Source: Pseudarthrobacter enclensis (lineage in GTDB: Bacteria > Actinomycetota > Actinomycetes > Actinomycetales > Micrococcaceae). Taken from it: a stretch of DNA of 64,000 nucleotides. The notes beneath the pieces were generated by a model, which was given only the letters and a program-made list of their open reading frames with translations, searched no databases and was not told where the DNA came from. Shown here one piece after another: positions 9,146 through 17,667 of this stretch. Location: assembly GCF_030811655.1 (NCBI RefSeq), contig NZ_JAUSRE010000020.1, positions 1 through 64,000 of the forward strand, given 5' to 3'. Every line of letters starts with the position of its first letter. Position 1 is the first letter of the stretch. Both the position numbers and the translations under genes were made by a program.

Positions 9146-9489
9146 ATGCGTTTTCCGAATCTGTGCGAGAGCCTGTCAAGGCCGCTACTGGGCTCGGAAC
9201 TGCACACACTCGTCCCCCGGTCGTGGCCACGAGGTACGATACCAGCCCTGGCTTCGGGTCGCCGACATAGACCAGCCTGCGTTCTGATTCCCAAACTCTT
9301 CCATCTTGAATGACGGAAGGGTCTTCCTATGTGCCGGAAGAGCGACCAGCCACCAAGAAGGACGACAGTGAGTCCGTACTCGAAACCTCCACCGGCTATA
9401 GTCTCTACTGAACCACGTCTGACTGCTGAACGTCTATCGTTCAGCAGCACCAGATGAATCCAAGACTTATAGCAGCGGGGGGAACAGCG
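9146..9489. promoter_or_regulatory. Divergent intergenic region between GT26 gene and gmd
   Basis: This 344-bp stretch contains no convincing gene; open frames crossing it are antisense to gmd and have no recognisable features. It must hold back-to-back promoters for the left and right halves of the polysaccharide locus. The only clear structure is a perfect 10-bp inverted repeat close to gmd, listed separately. I could not assign confident -35/-10 boxes. Confidence 0.55.
9423..9447. promoter_or_regulatory. Perfect 10-bp inverted repeat in gmd leader
   Basis: CTGCTGAACG (9423-9432) and CGTTCAGCAG (9438-9447) are exact reverse complements separated by five bases (TCTAT). The element ends about 43 nt before the preferred gmd start codon and 6 nt before an alternative ATG. 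No T-run follows, so it is not a simple intrinsic terminator. It could be an operator for a dimeric regulator or an mRNA hairpin in the leader. Confidence 0.6.
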
Positions 9490-10518
9490 TTGGCGAAACG
9501 CGCATTTATTACGGGCATCACGGGGCAGGATGGCTCTTACCTTGCGGAACTGCTCCTGAAGAAGGGCTACGAGGTCCACGGTCTCATAAGACGGGCATCA
9601 ACGTTTAACACATCAAGGGTCGATCATCTATACCTGGACCCCCATGACGCCAACGCGAGCCTTTTTTTGCACTATGGTGACCTGAGCGATGGAGCGCGGC
9701 TCGTCACATTGATGGCGCAAATCAAGCCCCACGAAGTTTATAATTTGGCTGCCCAATCTCACGTGCGAGTTTCTTTTGAGGAACCGGAGCACACCGGCGA
9801 TACGACTGGCATGGGTTCTATTCGACTCTTGGAAGCAGTACGTATGGCTGGAATCGAAACGCGTTTCTACCAAGCTTCCTCGTCCGAGATGTTCGGTGCT
9901 ACACCGCCGCCTCAGAACGAAGAGACCGCGTTTTACCCGCGGTCGCCCTATGGCGCAGCCAAGGTATATAGCTACTGGGTTACAAAGAATTATCGAGAAG
10001 CATACGGAATGTTCGCCGTGAATGGGATCCTGTTCAACCATGAATCTCCCCGTCGCGGCGAAACGTTCGTTACGCGCAAAATAACACGCGCTGTCGCTGC
10101 AATCAAAGCGGGCCGGCAGGATTCTCTTTACATGGGGAATCTGGACGCTATCAGAGACTGGGGATACGCAGCAGAGTACGTAGAGGGAATGTGGCGAATG
10201 CTGCAAGTCGATGAACCCGAGGATTTCGTACTCGCAACCGGGGCGGGATACTCAGTCAAAGACTTCCTCGAAGTTTCCTTTGATCATGTCGGGCTCAATT
10301 GGCACGACTACGTCCGCTTCGACGAGCGCTACCTCCGCCCCACTGAAGTGGACGCACTTATAGGAGACGCGTCGAAGGCTCACGCGAAGCTCGGGTGGAA
10401 AGCGACTGTCGAGACTCCGGATTTGGCTCGGATCATGGTAGATGCTGACGTCGAAGCTTTGCGCCACTCAGGGCGCCCCTGGATCGACTCTGTCAAGCTC
10501 GTAAGCTGGGAGGAGTAA
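9490..10518 (+). CDS. gmd: GDP-mannose 4,6-dehydratase
   Basis: The protein opens AKRAFITGITGQDGSYLAE, the GMD-type dinucleotide-binding signature, continues with VHGLIRRAS, and has the SDR catalytic YGAAK (Tyr154/Lys158 from this start) plus NHESPRRGETFVTRKI. It converts GDP-D-mannose to GDP-4-keto-6-deoxymannose in the cytosol, using bound NADP. I prefer the TTG at 9490 because GGGGGGAA lies 6 nt upstream and the resulting 342 residues match the family length; an ATG at 9454 would add 12 non-conserved residues. The next gene, fcl, starts 4 nt after the stop, so both enzymes for GDP-L-fucose are made together. Confidence 0.94.
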   Translation: MAKRAFITGITGQDGSYLAELLLKKGYEVHGLIRRASTFNTSRVDHLYLDPHDANASLFLHYGDLSDGARLVTLMAQIKPHEVYNLAAQSHVRVSFEEPEHTGDTTGMGSIRLLEAVRMAGIETRFYQASSSEMFGATPPPQNEETAFYPRSPYGAAKVYSYWVTKNYREAYGMFAVNGILFNHESPRRGETFVTRKITRAVAAIKAGRQDSLYMGNLDAIRDWGYAAEYVEGMWRMLQVDEPEDFVLATGAGYSVKDFLEVSFDHVGLNWHDYVRFDERYLRPTEVDALIGDASKAHAKLGWKATVETPDLARIMVDADVEALRHSGRPWIDSVKLVSWEE

Positions 10519-10522
10519 AGAG

Positions 10523-11524
10523 ATGGTGCTCAACCCGAGTGGAGTGAGTGGTGGCGATAACGTCGTTTTCAGCCCCGCTCCCATGGACAAGTCCGCGAGA
10601 ATATACATAGCAGGGCACCGCGGGCTTGTGGGTTCCGCGCTTTGGCGAGCTCTCCGCAAGCAAGGCTTCACAAATTTAGTGGGTGCCACTTCGTCGGAAT
10701 TGGATCTCAGAGATAGGCAAGGGGTTCTCCGGTTTTTCAAGCAAACGGAACCCGAGTACGTGATTCTCGCCGCGGCCAAGGTAGGTGGAATCCTCGCAAA
10801 CTCGACCTACCCGGCCGACTTCCTGACCGACAACCTTCAGATACAACTAAACGTCATGGATGCCGCACTTGCGACAGGCATTTCTCGATTGCTTTTCCTT
10901 GGTTCATCATGCATCTATCCCAAATACGCGCCACAACCTATAAAAGAAGATTCGCTCCTGACGGGCCACCTTGAATCAACAAATGATGCCTACGCCATAG
11001 CGAAGATTGCCGGCATTATGCAAGTCCAGGCAGTCCGACGGCAATATGGTCTTCCGTGGATTTCTGCCATGCCTACGAACCTTTATGGTCCCAACGACAA
11101 CTTCTCAAGGACGACGTCACACGTTCTTCCGGCCATGATCCGTCGCTATGAGGAAGCTTTCCGTGCAGGCGAAAACTCTGTGACTAACTGGGGAACGGGC
11201 ACTCCGCGACGTGAGTTTCTCCACGTCGATGACATGGCAGATGCATGCATACACCTCCTCGAGAATTATGACGGGCCTGACCAGGTGAACGTCGGAACGG
11301 GCACTGACGTGACCATCAAGGAGGTGGCATCGTTGGTGGCCAGCGCAGTGGGCTATGAGGGCACTGTGCACTGGGATCACACGAAACCGGATGGCACTCC
11401 ACAGAAGCTGTTGGATGTTTCGAAATTGACTGAGTCCGGGTGGACACCCAAAATTTCGCTTGAACAAGGCCTCGTGCAAACAGTTCAGTGGTTTCGTGAC
11501 AACGTCCATGACTCGCGAACTTAA
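10523..11524 (+). CDS. fcl: GDP-L-fucose synthase (GDP-4-keto-6-deoxymannose epimerase/reductase)
   Basis: The SDR-family protein of 333 residues has IYIAGHRGLVGSALWRAL as coenzyme-binding region, the catalytic GSSCIYPK stretch and YAIAK (Tyr157/Lys161). These are specific to WcaG/Fcl enzymes that epimerise and reduce the Gmd product to GDP-L-fucose. An extended GGAGGAG ribosome site overlapping the gmd stop supports the ATG at 10523, although an ATG 20 codons later lies nearer the conserved core. Together with gmd and the GT11 gene at 3804 it indicates fucose in the polysaccharide. Confidence 0.94.
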   Translation: MVLNPSGVSGGDNVVFSPAPMDKSARIYIAGHRGLVGSALWRALRKQGFTNLVGATSSELDLRDRQGVLRFFKQTEPEYVILAAAKVGGILANSTYPADFLTDNLQIQLNVMDAALATGISRLLFLGSSCIYPKYAPQPIKEDSLLTGHLESTNDAYAIAKIAGIMQVQAVRRQYGLPWISAMPTNLYGPNDNFSRTTSHVLPAMIRRYEEAFRAGENSVTNWGTGTPRREFLHVDDMADACIHLLENYDGPDQVNVGTGTDVTIKEVASLVASAVGYEGTVHWDHTKPDGTPQKLLDVSKLTESGWTPKISLEQGLVQTVQWFRDNVHDSRT

Positions 11525-11723
11525 GTCCCCCAGTAGTGAACGCTTTGGAAGACAACGCAACTCTTACAGCCTTTTGACCTCATACCTCTAGCTGCAAAAG
11601 CTATGTGTGGACTGGTCTAAAAGGCTGAATTGTTCTATAGGAGCGCACGGTCACTGGACCCGGCGTTCCGCCGAATACTTAGGTTCCATCGTGCACTGGA
11701 ACAACTCTAGAAAGGGCATCGCT

Positions 11724-13121
11724 TTGGAGTTACGCGATTATCTGCGGGTAGCCAGACGCAGTTGGATCACAATCGTCACATGTACGACACTCGGCTTACT
11801 CGCCGCGGCAGCGCTTTCGCTCTCGCTGACCCCGACCTATACAGCTAAGACCCAACTGTTTGTGGCCATACAAGGTTCCGGCTCAGTCTCCGAGCTCCAG
11901 CAGGGAAACACTTTTACTCAAGCACGTGTCCAGTCCTACGCAGAGACTGCTACCACACCAGCAGTTCTTCAACCCGCGATTGACGCCCTAGGCCTACAGG
12001 TCTCGGCTAACCAGTTGGCAAATAAAATCTCTGCGCACACAGACACCAGTACTGTGCTCATTTCGATCACAGCCCAAGATTCTTCGCCTGTACAAGCCGC
12101 TGCTATAGCACAGGCGGTGGCCAACAGCTTGGTGGCAGTTGTGCAAGACCTGGAAAGCCCAGCAAAGGGCGGCAATTCGCCAGTCAAGCTTTCTGTGGTC
12201 ACTCCAGCGACCGCACCTGTATCACCGTCCGCGCCGAACACTCGGGCAAACTTGGCTGTGGGGCTCTTTGGTGGATTAGTACTTGGACTCGCAGTCGCTA
12301 TACTCAGGTCTACTCTCGATACAAGAGTTCGCAATGAAAGTGAAGTTTCGCGAGTTATCACTGCTCCGATTCTCGGCGGAATAAGCTACGATCCCGAAGC
12401 TGTAAAAAGGCCGCTTTTGACCCAAACGAATGGTCGAAATGCCCGCGCCGAGTCATTCCGGCAGATACGCACCAACCTTCAATTTGCGCACGTTGCCCAT
12501 AAATCAAAAGCCGTCCTCGTCACGTCTTCCCTTCCTGGAGAAGGTAAGACGACTACTGCGACCAACTTGGCCATCTCGCTAGCACAGGCTGGTCAGACGG
12601 TGGTTCTGGTTGATGCGGATCTGCGGCGACCTCGGGTCCACGACTATCTTGGCCTAGATCGCAACGCGGGCCTGACAACAGCCCTAGTCGGTAACGCCGA
12701 TATCAATAGTCTATTACAGTACTGGGGCGAGGATAATCTTTATGTACTGACGTCAGGGGTACTTCCGCCTAATCCGAGTGAGCTGCTGGGCTCTGCAGCG
12801 ATGAAAGACTTGATATGTCAACTTGAAGAGGCATTTGATGCTGTCATCATCGACGCTCCCCCTCTTCTTCCGGTGACTGATGCCGCTGTTCTAGCTCAAG
12901 AAGTGGGCGGCGTCGTCCTCGTAGTAGGGGCGAGTCGTGTCAAGTCTCCCGACCTCACCAAAGCGGTGGCTGCGCTTGAAATGGTAGAGGCGGATGTACT
13001 CGGCGTCGTGATAAATCTGCTTCCCTCTAAGGGACCAGACTCCTACGCTTACACGTACTACGGTGAAGCTCAGCAACATTTAGTAGAGCAACGGCCTAAA
13101 AAGGTTTTTCGTGTCAGATAG
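11724..13121 (+). CDS. Wzz/BY-kinase: polysaccharide chain-length determinant and tyrosine autokinase
   Basis: From the N-terminus there is a Wzz-type cytosolic stub (ELRDYLRVARRSW), a membrane helix, an extracellular region, a second helix near VGLFGGLVLGLAVA, then a bacterial tyrosine-kinase domain. That domain shows Walker A SSLPGEGKTTTATN (about residue 270), Walker A' VVLVDADLRRPR and Walker B VIIDAPPLLPVTDA. The C-terminus has a short tyrosine cluster (DSYAYTYYGEAQ) for autophosphorylation. It controls chain length and export of the polysaccharide. I chose the TTG at 11724 with AAAGGG 7 nt upstream because the 39 codons before it look non-coding. About 200 bp separate it from fcl, enough for its own promoter. 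Confidence 0.9.
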   Translation: MELRDYLRVARRSWITIVTCTTLGLLAAAALSLSLTPTYTAKTQLFVAIQGSGSVSELQQGNTFTQARVQSYAETATTPAVLQPAIDALGLQVSANQLANKISAHTDTSTVLISITAQDSSPVQAAAIAQAVANSLVAVVQDLESPAKGGNSPVKLSVVTPATAPVSPSAPNTRANLAVGLFGGLVLGLAVAILRSTLDTRVRNESEVSRVITAPILGGISYDPEAVKRPLLTQTNGRNARAESFRQIRTNLQFAHVAHKSKAVLVTSSLPGEGKTTTATNLAISLAQAGQTVVLVDADLRRPRVHDYLGLDRNAGLTTALVGNADINSLLQYWGEDNLYVLTSGVLPPNPSELLGSAAMKDLICQLEEAFDAVIIDAPPLLPVTDAAVLAQEVGGVVLVVGASRVKSPDLTKAVAALEMVEADVLGVVINLLPSKGPDSYAYTYYGEAQQHLVEQRPKKVFRVR

Positions 13122-13306
13122 AACCTTTGTCCGCGAGGCCTTATAGTCCTCGTTGAAAGTTTGATGGATTTGAATAAATTGGTCAGCAAAGTTTGCGTAG
13201 CACCCATTGCGACCGCCAGTGAGCTTGATTCCCTGAATATCTTCTGTGGTTTCAGACGTTTTTCTTAGATATTTTGACTTCTTACCTTATTCGGAGGGCG
13301 GCCAGC

Positions 13307-14743
13307 TTGGGGGATAGCGGGGATTGGCGCATACGGAGTTCCATCTCCCTTCGGTTAACCGACGCGTTCGTAATCGTATGGGCGGTCGTAGGTGCCTACA
13401 TTGTCCGATTTGGTCTTGAGCCAAACTTTTCTTCTCTCGGTAGTGATACCGGGTATGCCCTCTTGTCCGTCGGTTTGATTGCTGCCTGGTGGATTATGCT
13501 GGGTGCTTGGAACAGTCGGCAAAGTCAGATTCTAGGGGCAGGCGCCGAAGAGTATAAACGGGTTGGGGCGGCGACACTCTGGCTTTTCGGCTTTGTTGCA
13601 ATTTTTTCGTATGTCCTCCGTATCGACACAGCACGGGGTTTCGTAGGGTTTGCACTCCCGGTTGGTCTTGTAGGTCTACTTCTTTCTAGATGGCTTCTTC
13701 GCCAGCATCTCTATCTCAATCGTGTAGCCGGAAGGAGCATGTCGAGGCTACTGCTGATTGGGGGTCCAAGCGCCGTCGCCCATCTTGCCGACTCGCTTTC
13801 GAGGTCCCGAGGGGCCGGATATCTTCCTGTGGCGGCGTATACGCCCGGGCTAAGCCCGATTGACCCTTTTGAGCCAGAATCCGGTCTACCGGTCCTCGGG
13901 CACGCCCCGACTTACGCCTCAATTCTCCAGGCCATAGATGACTGTGAAGCGGATGCCGTCGCAATCTCCGCCGGCGTTCAGCTACACCCCCAAACACTAA
14001 GACATTTGGGGTGGGAGTTGGCCGCACGAAACCTGGGACTCATAATGGCGCCGGCGCTCACAGATATAGCAGGTCCGAGAATCCATACCCAGCAGGTTGC
14101 TGGGCTACCTCTCATACACGTAACAACCCCGTCTCTTGAAGGGGGGCGCGGAGTTGCCAAACGACTATTCGACGTCGTCGCCTCAAGTCTGCTTATTGTG
14201 GCATTATCTCCCCTGATGGCGGCCGTGGCGATTTTGGTGAAGCTGGATAGTCCAGGACCCGTGCTCTTCAAACAGGAACGTGTTGGACTCGAGGGAAAAC
14301 CATTTAGACTGCTCAAGTTCCGGTCGATGGTAGTCGATGCCGAAATCTTGCTCGCCGACCTAACTTGCCGCAATGAAGCCGATGGGTTGCTCTTCAAGAT
14401 TAAGGCCGACCCGCGTGTTACCCGTATTGGTCGTCTCCTCAGAAAGTACAGTTTGGACGAACTGCCTCAACTCTTCAACGCTCTAAGTGGATCTATGAGT
14501 CTGGTAGGGCCGAGACCACCCCTTCCACAAGAGGTAGAGGAATACGAACACGACGTGCGTCGCCGATTGCTTGTAAAGCCAGGGCTAACTGGACTGTGGC
14601 AGGTCAGCGGACGGTCCACCCTTTCTTGGCAAGATTCGGTAAGGCTTGATCTTTATTATGTGGAGAATTGGTCACTCGTCGGAGACCTAATCATCATTCT
14701 TAGGACGATTAGAGCCGTCCTTCGCGGCACTGGCGCTTACTAG
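13307..14743 (+). CDS. Exopolysaccharide polyprenyl glycosylphosphotransferase (WbaP/WcaJ type)
   Basis: The N-terminal half holds four to five membrane helices and a Rossmann-like CoA-binding-type domain. The C-terminal half is the bacterial sugar transferase domain: KRLFDVVASSLLIVALSPLM, DSPGPVLFKQERVG, RLLKFRSM, RKYSLDELPQLFN, GPRPPLPQEV and KPGLTGLWQVSGRS. This enzyme starts repeat-unit synthesis by moving a sugar-1-phosphate onto undecaprenyl phosphate. The TTG at 13307 has GGAGGG 9 nt upstream and gives 478 residues; a TTG at 13274 is less likely. A conserved Asp-Glu pair in SLDELPQL is the expected catalytic dyad. Confidence 0.92.
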   Translation: MGDSGDWRIRSSISLRLTDAFVIVWAVVGAYIVRFGLEPNFSSLGSDTGYALLSVGLIAAWWIMLGAWNSRQSQILGAGAEEYKRVGAATLWLFGFVAIFSYVLRIDTARGFVGFALPVGLVGLLLSRWLLRQHLYLNRVAGRSMSRLLLIGGPSAVAHLADSLSRSRGAGYLPVAAYTPGLSPIDPFEPESGLPVLGHAPTYASILQAIDDCEADAVAISAGVQLHPQTLRHLGWELAARNLGLIMAPALTDIAGPRIHTQQVAGLPLIHVTTPSLEGGRGVAKRLFDVVASSLLIVALSPLMAAVAILVKLDSPGPVLFKQERVGLEGKPFRLLKFRSMVVDAEILLADLTCRNEADGLLFKIKADPRVTRIGRLLRKYSLDELPQLFNALSGSMSLVGPRPPLPQEVEEYEHDVRRRLLVKPGLTGLWQVSGRSTLSWQDSVRLDLYYVENWSLVGDLIIILRTIRAVLRGTGAY

Positions 14744-14814
14744 ATTTCCTTGTCCCATAATTATCCAAGTATTGAAAGGCCGCCTCTGTCATGACGGTGA
14801 ATAAGGAGGGCGGA

Positions 14815-16647
14815 ATGCGCAGGTTCAAAGTTGGCGTTTCCGTGCGCAAGAAACGATGGAAGACATCTCTAATCTGCTTTGCCACGTTCCTTTTGCTGTC
14901 AGGGACGCTAGCCCTGTGGCTGACCACCAAAGCGGCTGAACTCCAGTCAGAGTTGACTTCCGCCGCATCACTCGTTCCGCAGCTCAAGCATGAGATCGAG
15001 TTAGACGACAAATTGGCCGTTCGGCAAACAGTCGATGGGATGGCAATCCATACTCGGAAGGCAGCTGACATAGCGCGTTTCCCCGTCTGGTCTATGTCAA
15101 CCTCGTTGCCCTTGATTGGGGAAAATTTTCGTGCCGCGAGCGAACTCGCTATCTCCGGGAATGATGTCGTACAACTAGCCGTCATGCCGCTTGCAGATAG
15201 TTACCAAGCGTTGGACTGGGACAACCTCGCGCCTAACCATGATGGCGTTGACTTGGCGCCCCTAGGTGGCGTACGTACGGAACTCTCTGCGGCTGCCCAG
15301 GCCATACGAGATTCAGCCGCCCGCCTCGGCGATATCGATTCTGACAAATTGTTGCCGCAGATTCGTCAGCCCCTCGTTCAGGCCACCTCCCAACTGAACT
15401 CATACAGAGCAATCTTCGACACTGCTGCCGATCTTGCTTCGGTGGCACCAGAAATGATGGGGAGTACATCTCCCCGTACCTATCTTCTTATGATCCAGAA
15501 CAACGCGGAAGCGAGGGCGTCAGGCGGCATTCCTGGAGCGTTGGCAGAATTATCAATCGACAAAGGCAAACTGGCACTAGATGCCCAAAGCAGCGCCGGG
15601 GATCTTGGCATCATGTCGCCAGTGTTGCCAATTGATTCTCAGCAGCAGCAGATCTATTCGGCCCGGATGGGCAAATACATGCAAGACGTCAACCTCACTC
15701 CTGATTTCCCTACTGCTGCGACCACTGCTCGAGCGATGTGGCAAGCAAAGACCGGGAGGCTGGTCGACGGGGTGATTTCCATTGACCCTGTAGTTCTCAG
15801 TTATATTCTCCAGTCGACCGGGCCCGTCTCTGTCAATGGCCCTGAACTCGCAGTAGTAAGAGCGTCAGGACTACCGACAGAATTAAGGGGAGACAACGTC
15901 GTGCCAACTCTACTTTCGGACGTTTACGCAAAGATAACGCAACCCAAGCTGCAGGATGCCTACTTCGCTGGCGTAGCTAAGGAAGTCTTCTCCGCTCTTT
16001 CAAGCGGTAAGGGTGAAGGCAAAGGCCTGGTTGCCGGCATTACGCGCGGAGCAGAGGAAGGACGTGTCCTCGTGTGGTCAGCTAACACATCCGAACAGTC
16101 CGTAATTTCAAAGTATGCCCTAAGTGGCTCAATTTCTGGGCCTAGCGTATTACCGGCCCAGTTTGGGGTCTACTTCAACGACGGGACGGGTGCCAAGATG
16201 GATTATTACGTCAAACACACGGTACAGCTCGTCAAGGAATGCCCCGCAGACGGCTACGAGCAAACGATGGTCCGCGTAACGAGCACCAACACAGCTCCTG
16301 CTGACGCGGCCACCTCACTGCCGGCGTATGTAACTGGGGGAGGCGCTTACGGTATTGCGCCGGGTACCGTGCAAACCAACATAGTCACTTACGGCCCTGT
16401 GCAATCAAACGTGGAATCAGCAAACATCGACAGTCAGAAAACTCCGTTTGCGCCCTATCTACACGCGAACCGCCCGGTTGGTGTGATCGCCCAGCAGCTC
16501 GCGCCCGGTGAAAGCAAGACTGTCGAGTTCACGTTCGGAAAAATCGTTCAACACACCGAACCTAACGTGGTTGTCACGCCCACAGTCCAACCTGTAAAGG
16601 ACGTTGTACTGCCAACTAAGATTGCGAGCTGCGACAAGGAGCAGTGA
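14815..16647 (+). CDS. DUF4012 domain-containing membrane-anchored protein
   Basis: The 610-residue protein has a basic cytosolic start, one membrane helix (SLICFATFLLLSGTLALWL), then a long exported domain. The segment TYLLMIQNNAEARASGGIPG matches the DUF4012 core, and later SIDPVVLSYILQSTGPV is also typical. These proteins are common in actinobacterial polysaccharide loci; their biochemical role is unknown, though a part in attaching or handling cell-wall polymers has been suggested. The ATG at 14815 is preceded by AAGGAGGG with 4 nt spacing, so the ATG eight codons upstream is unlikely. It follows the initiating transferase by about 70 bp and is probably co-transcribed. Confidence 0.85.
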   Translation: MRRFKVGVSVRKKRWKTSLICFATFLLLSGTLALWLTTKAAELQSELTSAASLVPQLKHEIELDDKLAVRQTVDGMAIHTRKAADIARFPVWSMSTSLPLIGENFRAASELAISGNDVVQLAVMPLADSYQALDWDNLAPNHDGVDLAPLGGVRTELSAAAQAIRDSAARLGDIDSDKLLPQIRQPLVQATSQLNSYRAIFDTAADLASVAPEMMGSTSPRTYLLMIQNNAEARASGGIPGALAELSIDKGKLALDAQSSAGDLGIMSPVLPIDSQQQQIYSARMGKYMQDVNLTPDFPTAATTARAMWQAKTGRLVDGVISIDPVVLSYILQSTGPVSVNGPELAVVRASGLPTELRGDNVVPTLLSDVYAKITQPKLQDAYFAGVAKEVFSALSSGKGEGKGLVAGITRGAEEGRVLVWSANTSEQSVISKYALSGSISGPSVLPAQFGVYFNDGTGAKMDYYVKHTVQLVKECPADGYEQTMVRVTSTNTAPADAATSLPAYVTGGGAYGIAPGTVQTNIVTYGPVQSNVESANIDSQKTPFAPYLHANRPVGVIAQQLAPGESKTVEFTFGKIVQHTEPNVVVTPTVQPVKDVVLPTKIASCDKEQ

Positions 16648-16761
16648 CCGGTTGGTACCGCTATGTAAACCGACTGGATTGAGCTTGGTCGTAGCGCGGT
16701 TCGGGTGGTACCTTCTTCCTTGGGATATCTATCCGTATTTCTGCACATGGTCTCGTGCGGA

Positions 16762-16775
16762 GGGGAAACTTCCCC
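16762..16775. promoter_or_regulatory. 14-bp palindrome upstream of the surface-protein gene
   Basis: GGGGAAACTTCCCC is a near-perfect palindrome (GGGGAA, AC, TTCCCC) 43 nt before the ATG at 16818, inside the 170-bp gap after the DUF4012 gene. It could be an operator or a small leader hairpin. It also lies about where the composition shifts from AT-richer to GC-rich. Confidence 0.35.
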
Positions 16776-16817
16776 ACATCGGGTATCAAAAACATAAACG
16801 TCTCCGGGGGGACACAC

Positions 16818-17423
16818 ATGAAGAAGACTTTCGCTGCACTCGCTCTTGCAGGTTCCATTGCACTAATCGGCTCAGCACCCGCAATGGCAGCAACCTACCC
16901 GGCGCTTCCGCCGCAGGCAGCCGTGTCCGACGGAACCGTTGGCCCCGGCGAAACTTTCGTCTTCCGTGGTCAAGGCTTCCTTGCCGGCGAAGGCCTGACC
17001 ATCACCGTCACGCCGGGCCAGGCTCCCGCCTCCAACGGCGCAGGCCTGGGCCGATCAGTTGCCGTGAAGATTCCCGTCTTCCAGGCACCGCAGACCCTGT
17101 CCGCAACCGCTGACGCAAAGGGCGCATTTTCCCTGCCGATCTCCATCAGCGAAGCTGGCACCTACTCCCTGACGGCAACCGGCAACACCTCCGGTGTAAC
17201 CGTTGGTCCCGTCACGGTCACCGTGGCTGCCTCCCTGGCCAACACCGGCTCAGTTGCAGGCAACGCCGGCGGCGCTCCGCTAGCCAACACGGGCGGCCTG
17301 GCCAACACTGGCGCCGACTCCGGTCTGATCCTCTGGACTCTGGTGGGCGCAGGTGCACTGGCCGCCGGTGCAACCTCCGTTGTGGTGGTTCGCCGCCGCG
17401 CCAAGGCCGAGGTTGCTGCCTAG
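16818..17423 (+). CDS. Cell-wall-anchored surface protein with LAxTG sorting motifs
   Basis: A signal peptide (MKKTFAALALAGSIALIGS..AMA) is followed by an Ig-like/cohesin-like beta domain of about 120 residues (GPGETFVFRGQGF, GTYSLTATGNT). The C-terminus has three LANTG pentapeptides, the last followed by ADSGLILWTLVGAGALAAGA and the basic tail RRRAKAEVAA. That layout is a sortase sorting signal. LAxTG rather than LPxTG is the preferred motif of class E sortases of high-GC actinobacteria. GGGGGG 8 nt upstream and the signal peptide fix the ATG at 16818. It is the last gene before a strong terminator and may be a wall protein associated with the polysaccharide. No sortase gene lies in the window. 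Confidence 0.85.
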   Translation: MKKTFAALALAGSIALIGSAPAMAATYPALPPQAAVSDGTVGPGETFVFRGQGFLAGEGLTITVTPGQAPASNGAGLGRSVAVKIPVFQAPQTLSATADAKGAFSLPISISEAGTYSLTATGNTSGVTVGPVTVTVAASLANTGSVAGNAGGAPLANTGGLANTGADSGLILWTLVGAGALAAGATSVVVVRRRAKAEVAA

Positions 17424-17446
17424 CAAAACGCGTCTTAGCACCAGCG

Positions 17447-17488
17447 AAGGTGGGTGCATCCCCGGAAACGGGGATGCACCCACCTTTT
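17447..17488 (+). terminator. Strong intrinsic terminator after the polysaccharide/surface-protein genes
   Basis: AAGGTGGGTGCATCCCCG (17447-17464) pairs perfectly with 17469-17486 across a GAAA tetraloop, giving an 18-bp stem. It ends in TTTT at 17485-17488. It begins 23 nt after the surface-protein stop and closes the plus-strand transcription unit. Confidence 0.93.
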
Positions 17489-17513
17489 GCTTTATGTGGT
17501 ATCTATTTGATCT

Positions 17514-17660
17514 ATGGGGAGACATTGGCGCAAAGCACCGAGAGACTACGACTATTCTTTCCCGCTCCCCTGGCCACAGGTTGTGAGCTACGCCTTCCTC
17601 AGTCTGCTGGCGGCCTGCGCTTTGGCCACCGCGGCGTTCGCCCTTCTGCGGGCCACCTGA
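17514..17660 (+). CDS. Small membrane protein candidate (48 residues)
   Basis: An ATG at 17514 opens a 48-codon frame ending TGA at 17660, 7 nt before the vanZ start. It encodes a charged start (MGRHWRKAPRDYDY), then PLPWPQ and a hydrophobic helix (YAFLSLLAACALATAAFALL) ending RAT. The single transmembrane design, codon use like its neighbours and tight spacing to vanZ support coding. There is no good ribosome site, so it may be leaderless, or not expressed. No family is recognised. Confidence 0.45.
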   Translation: MGRHWRKAPRDYDYSFPLPWPQVVSYAFLSLLAACALATAAFALLRAT

Positions 17661-17667
17661 GGCCCTT

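Noticed and set aside
9423..9447. Intrinsic terminator or attenuator
   Set aside because: The hairpin is not followed by a T-run on either strand, so I list it as an operator or leader structure only.
9142..9579. 145-codon minus-strand frame in the gmd promoter region
   Set aside because: It overlaps the gmd start, is rich in Arg and Cys, and has no ribosome site or motif.
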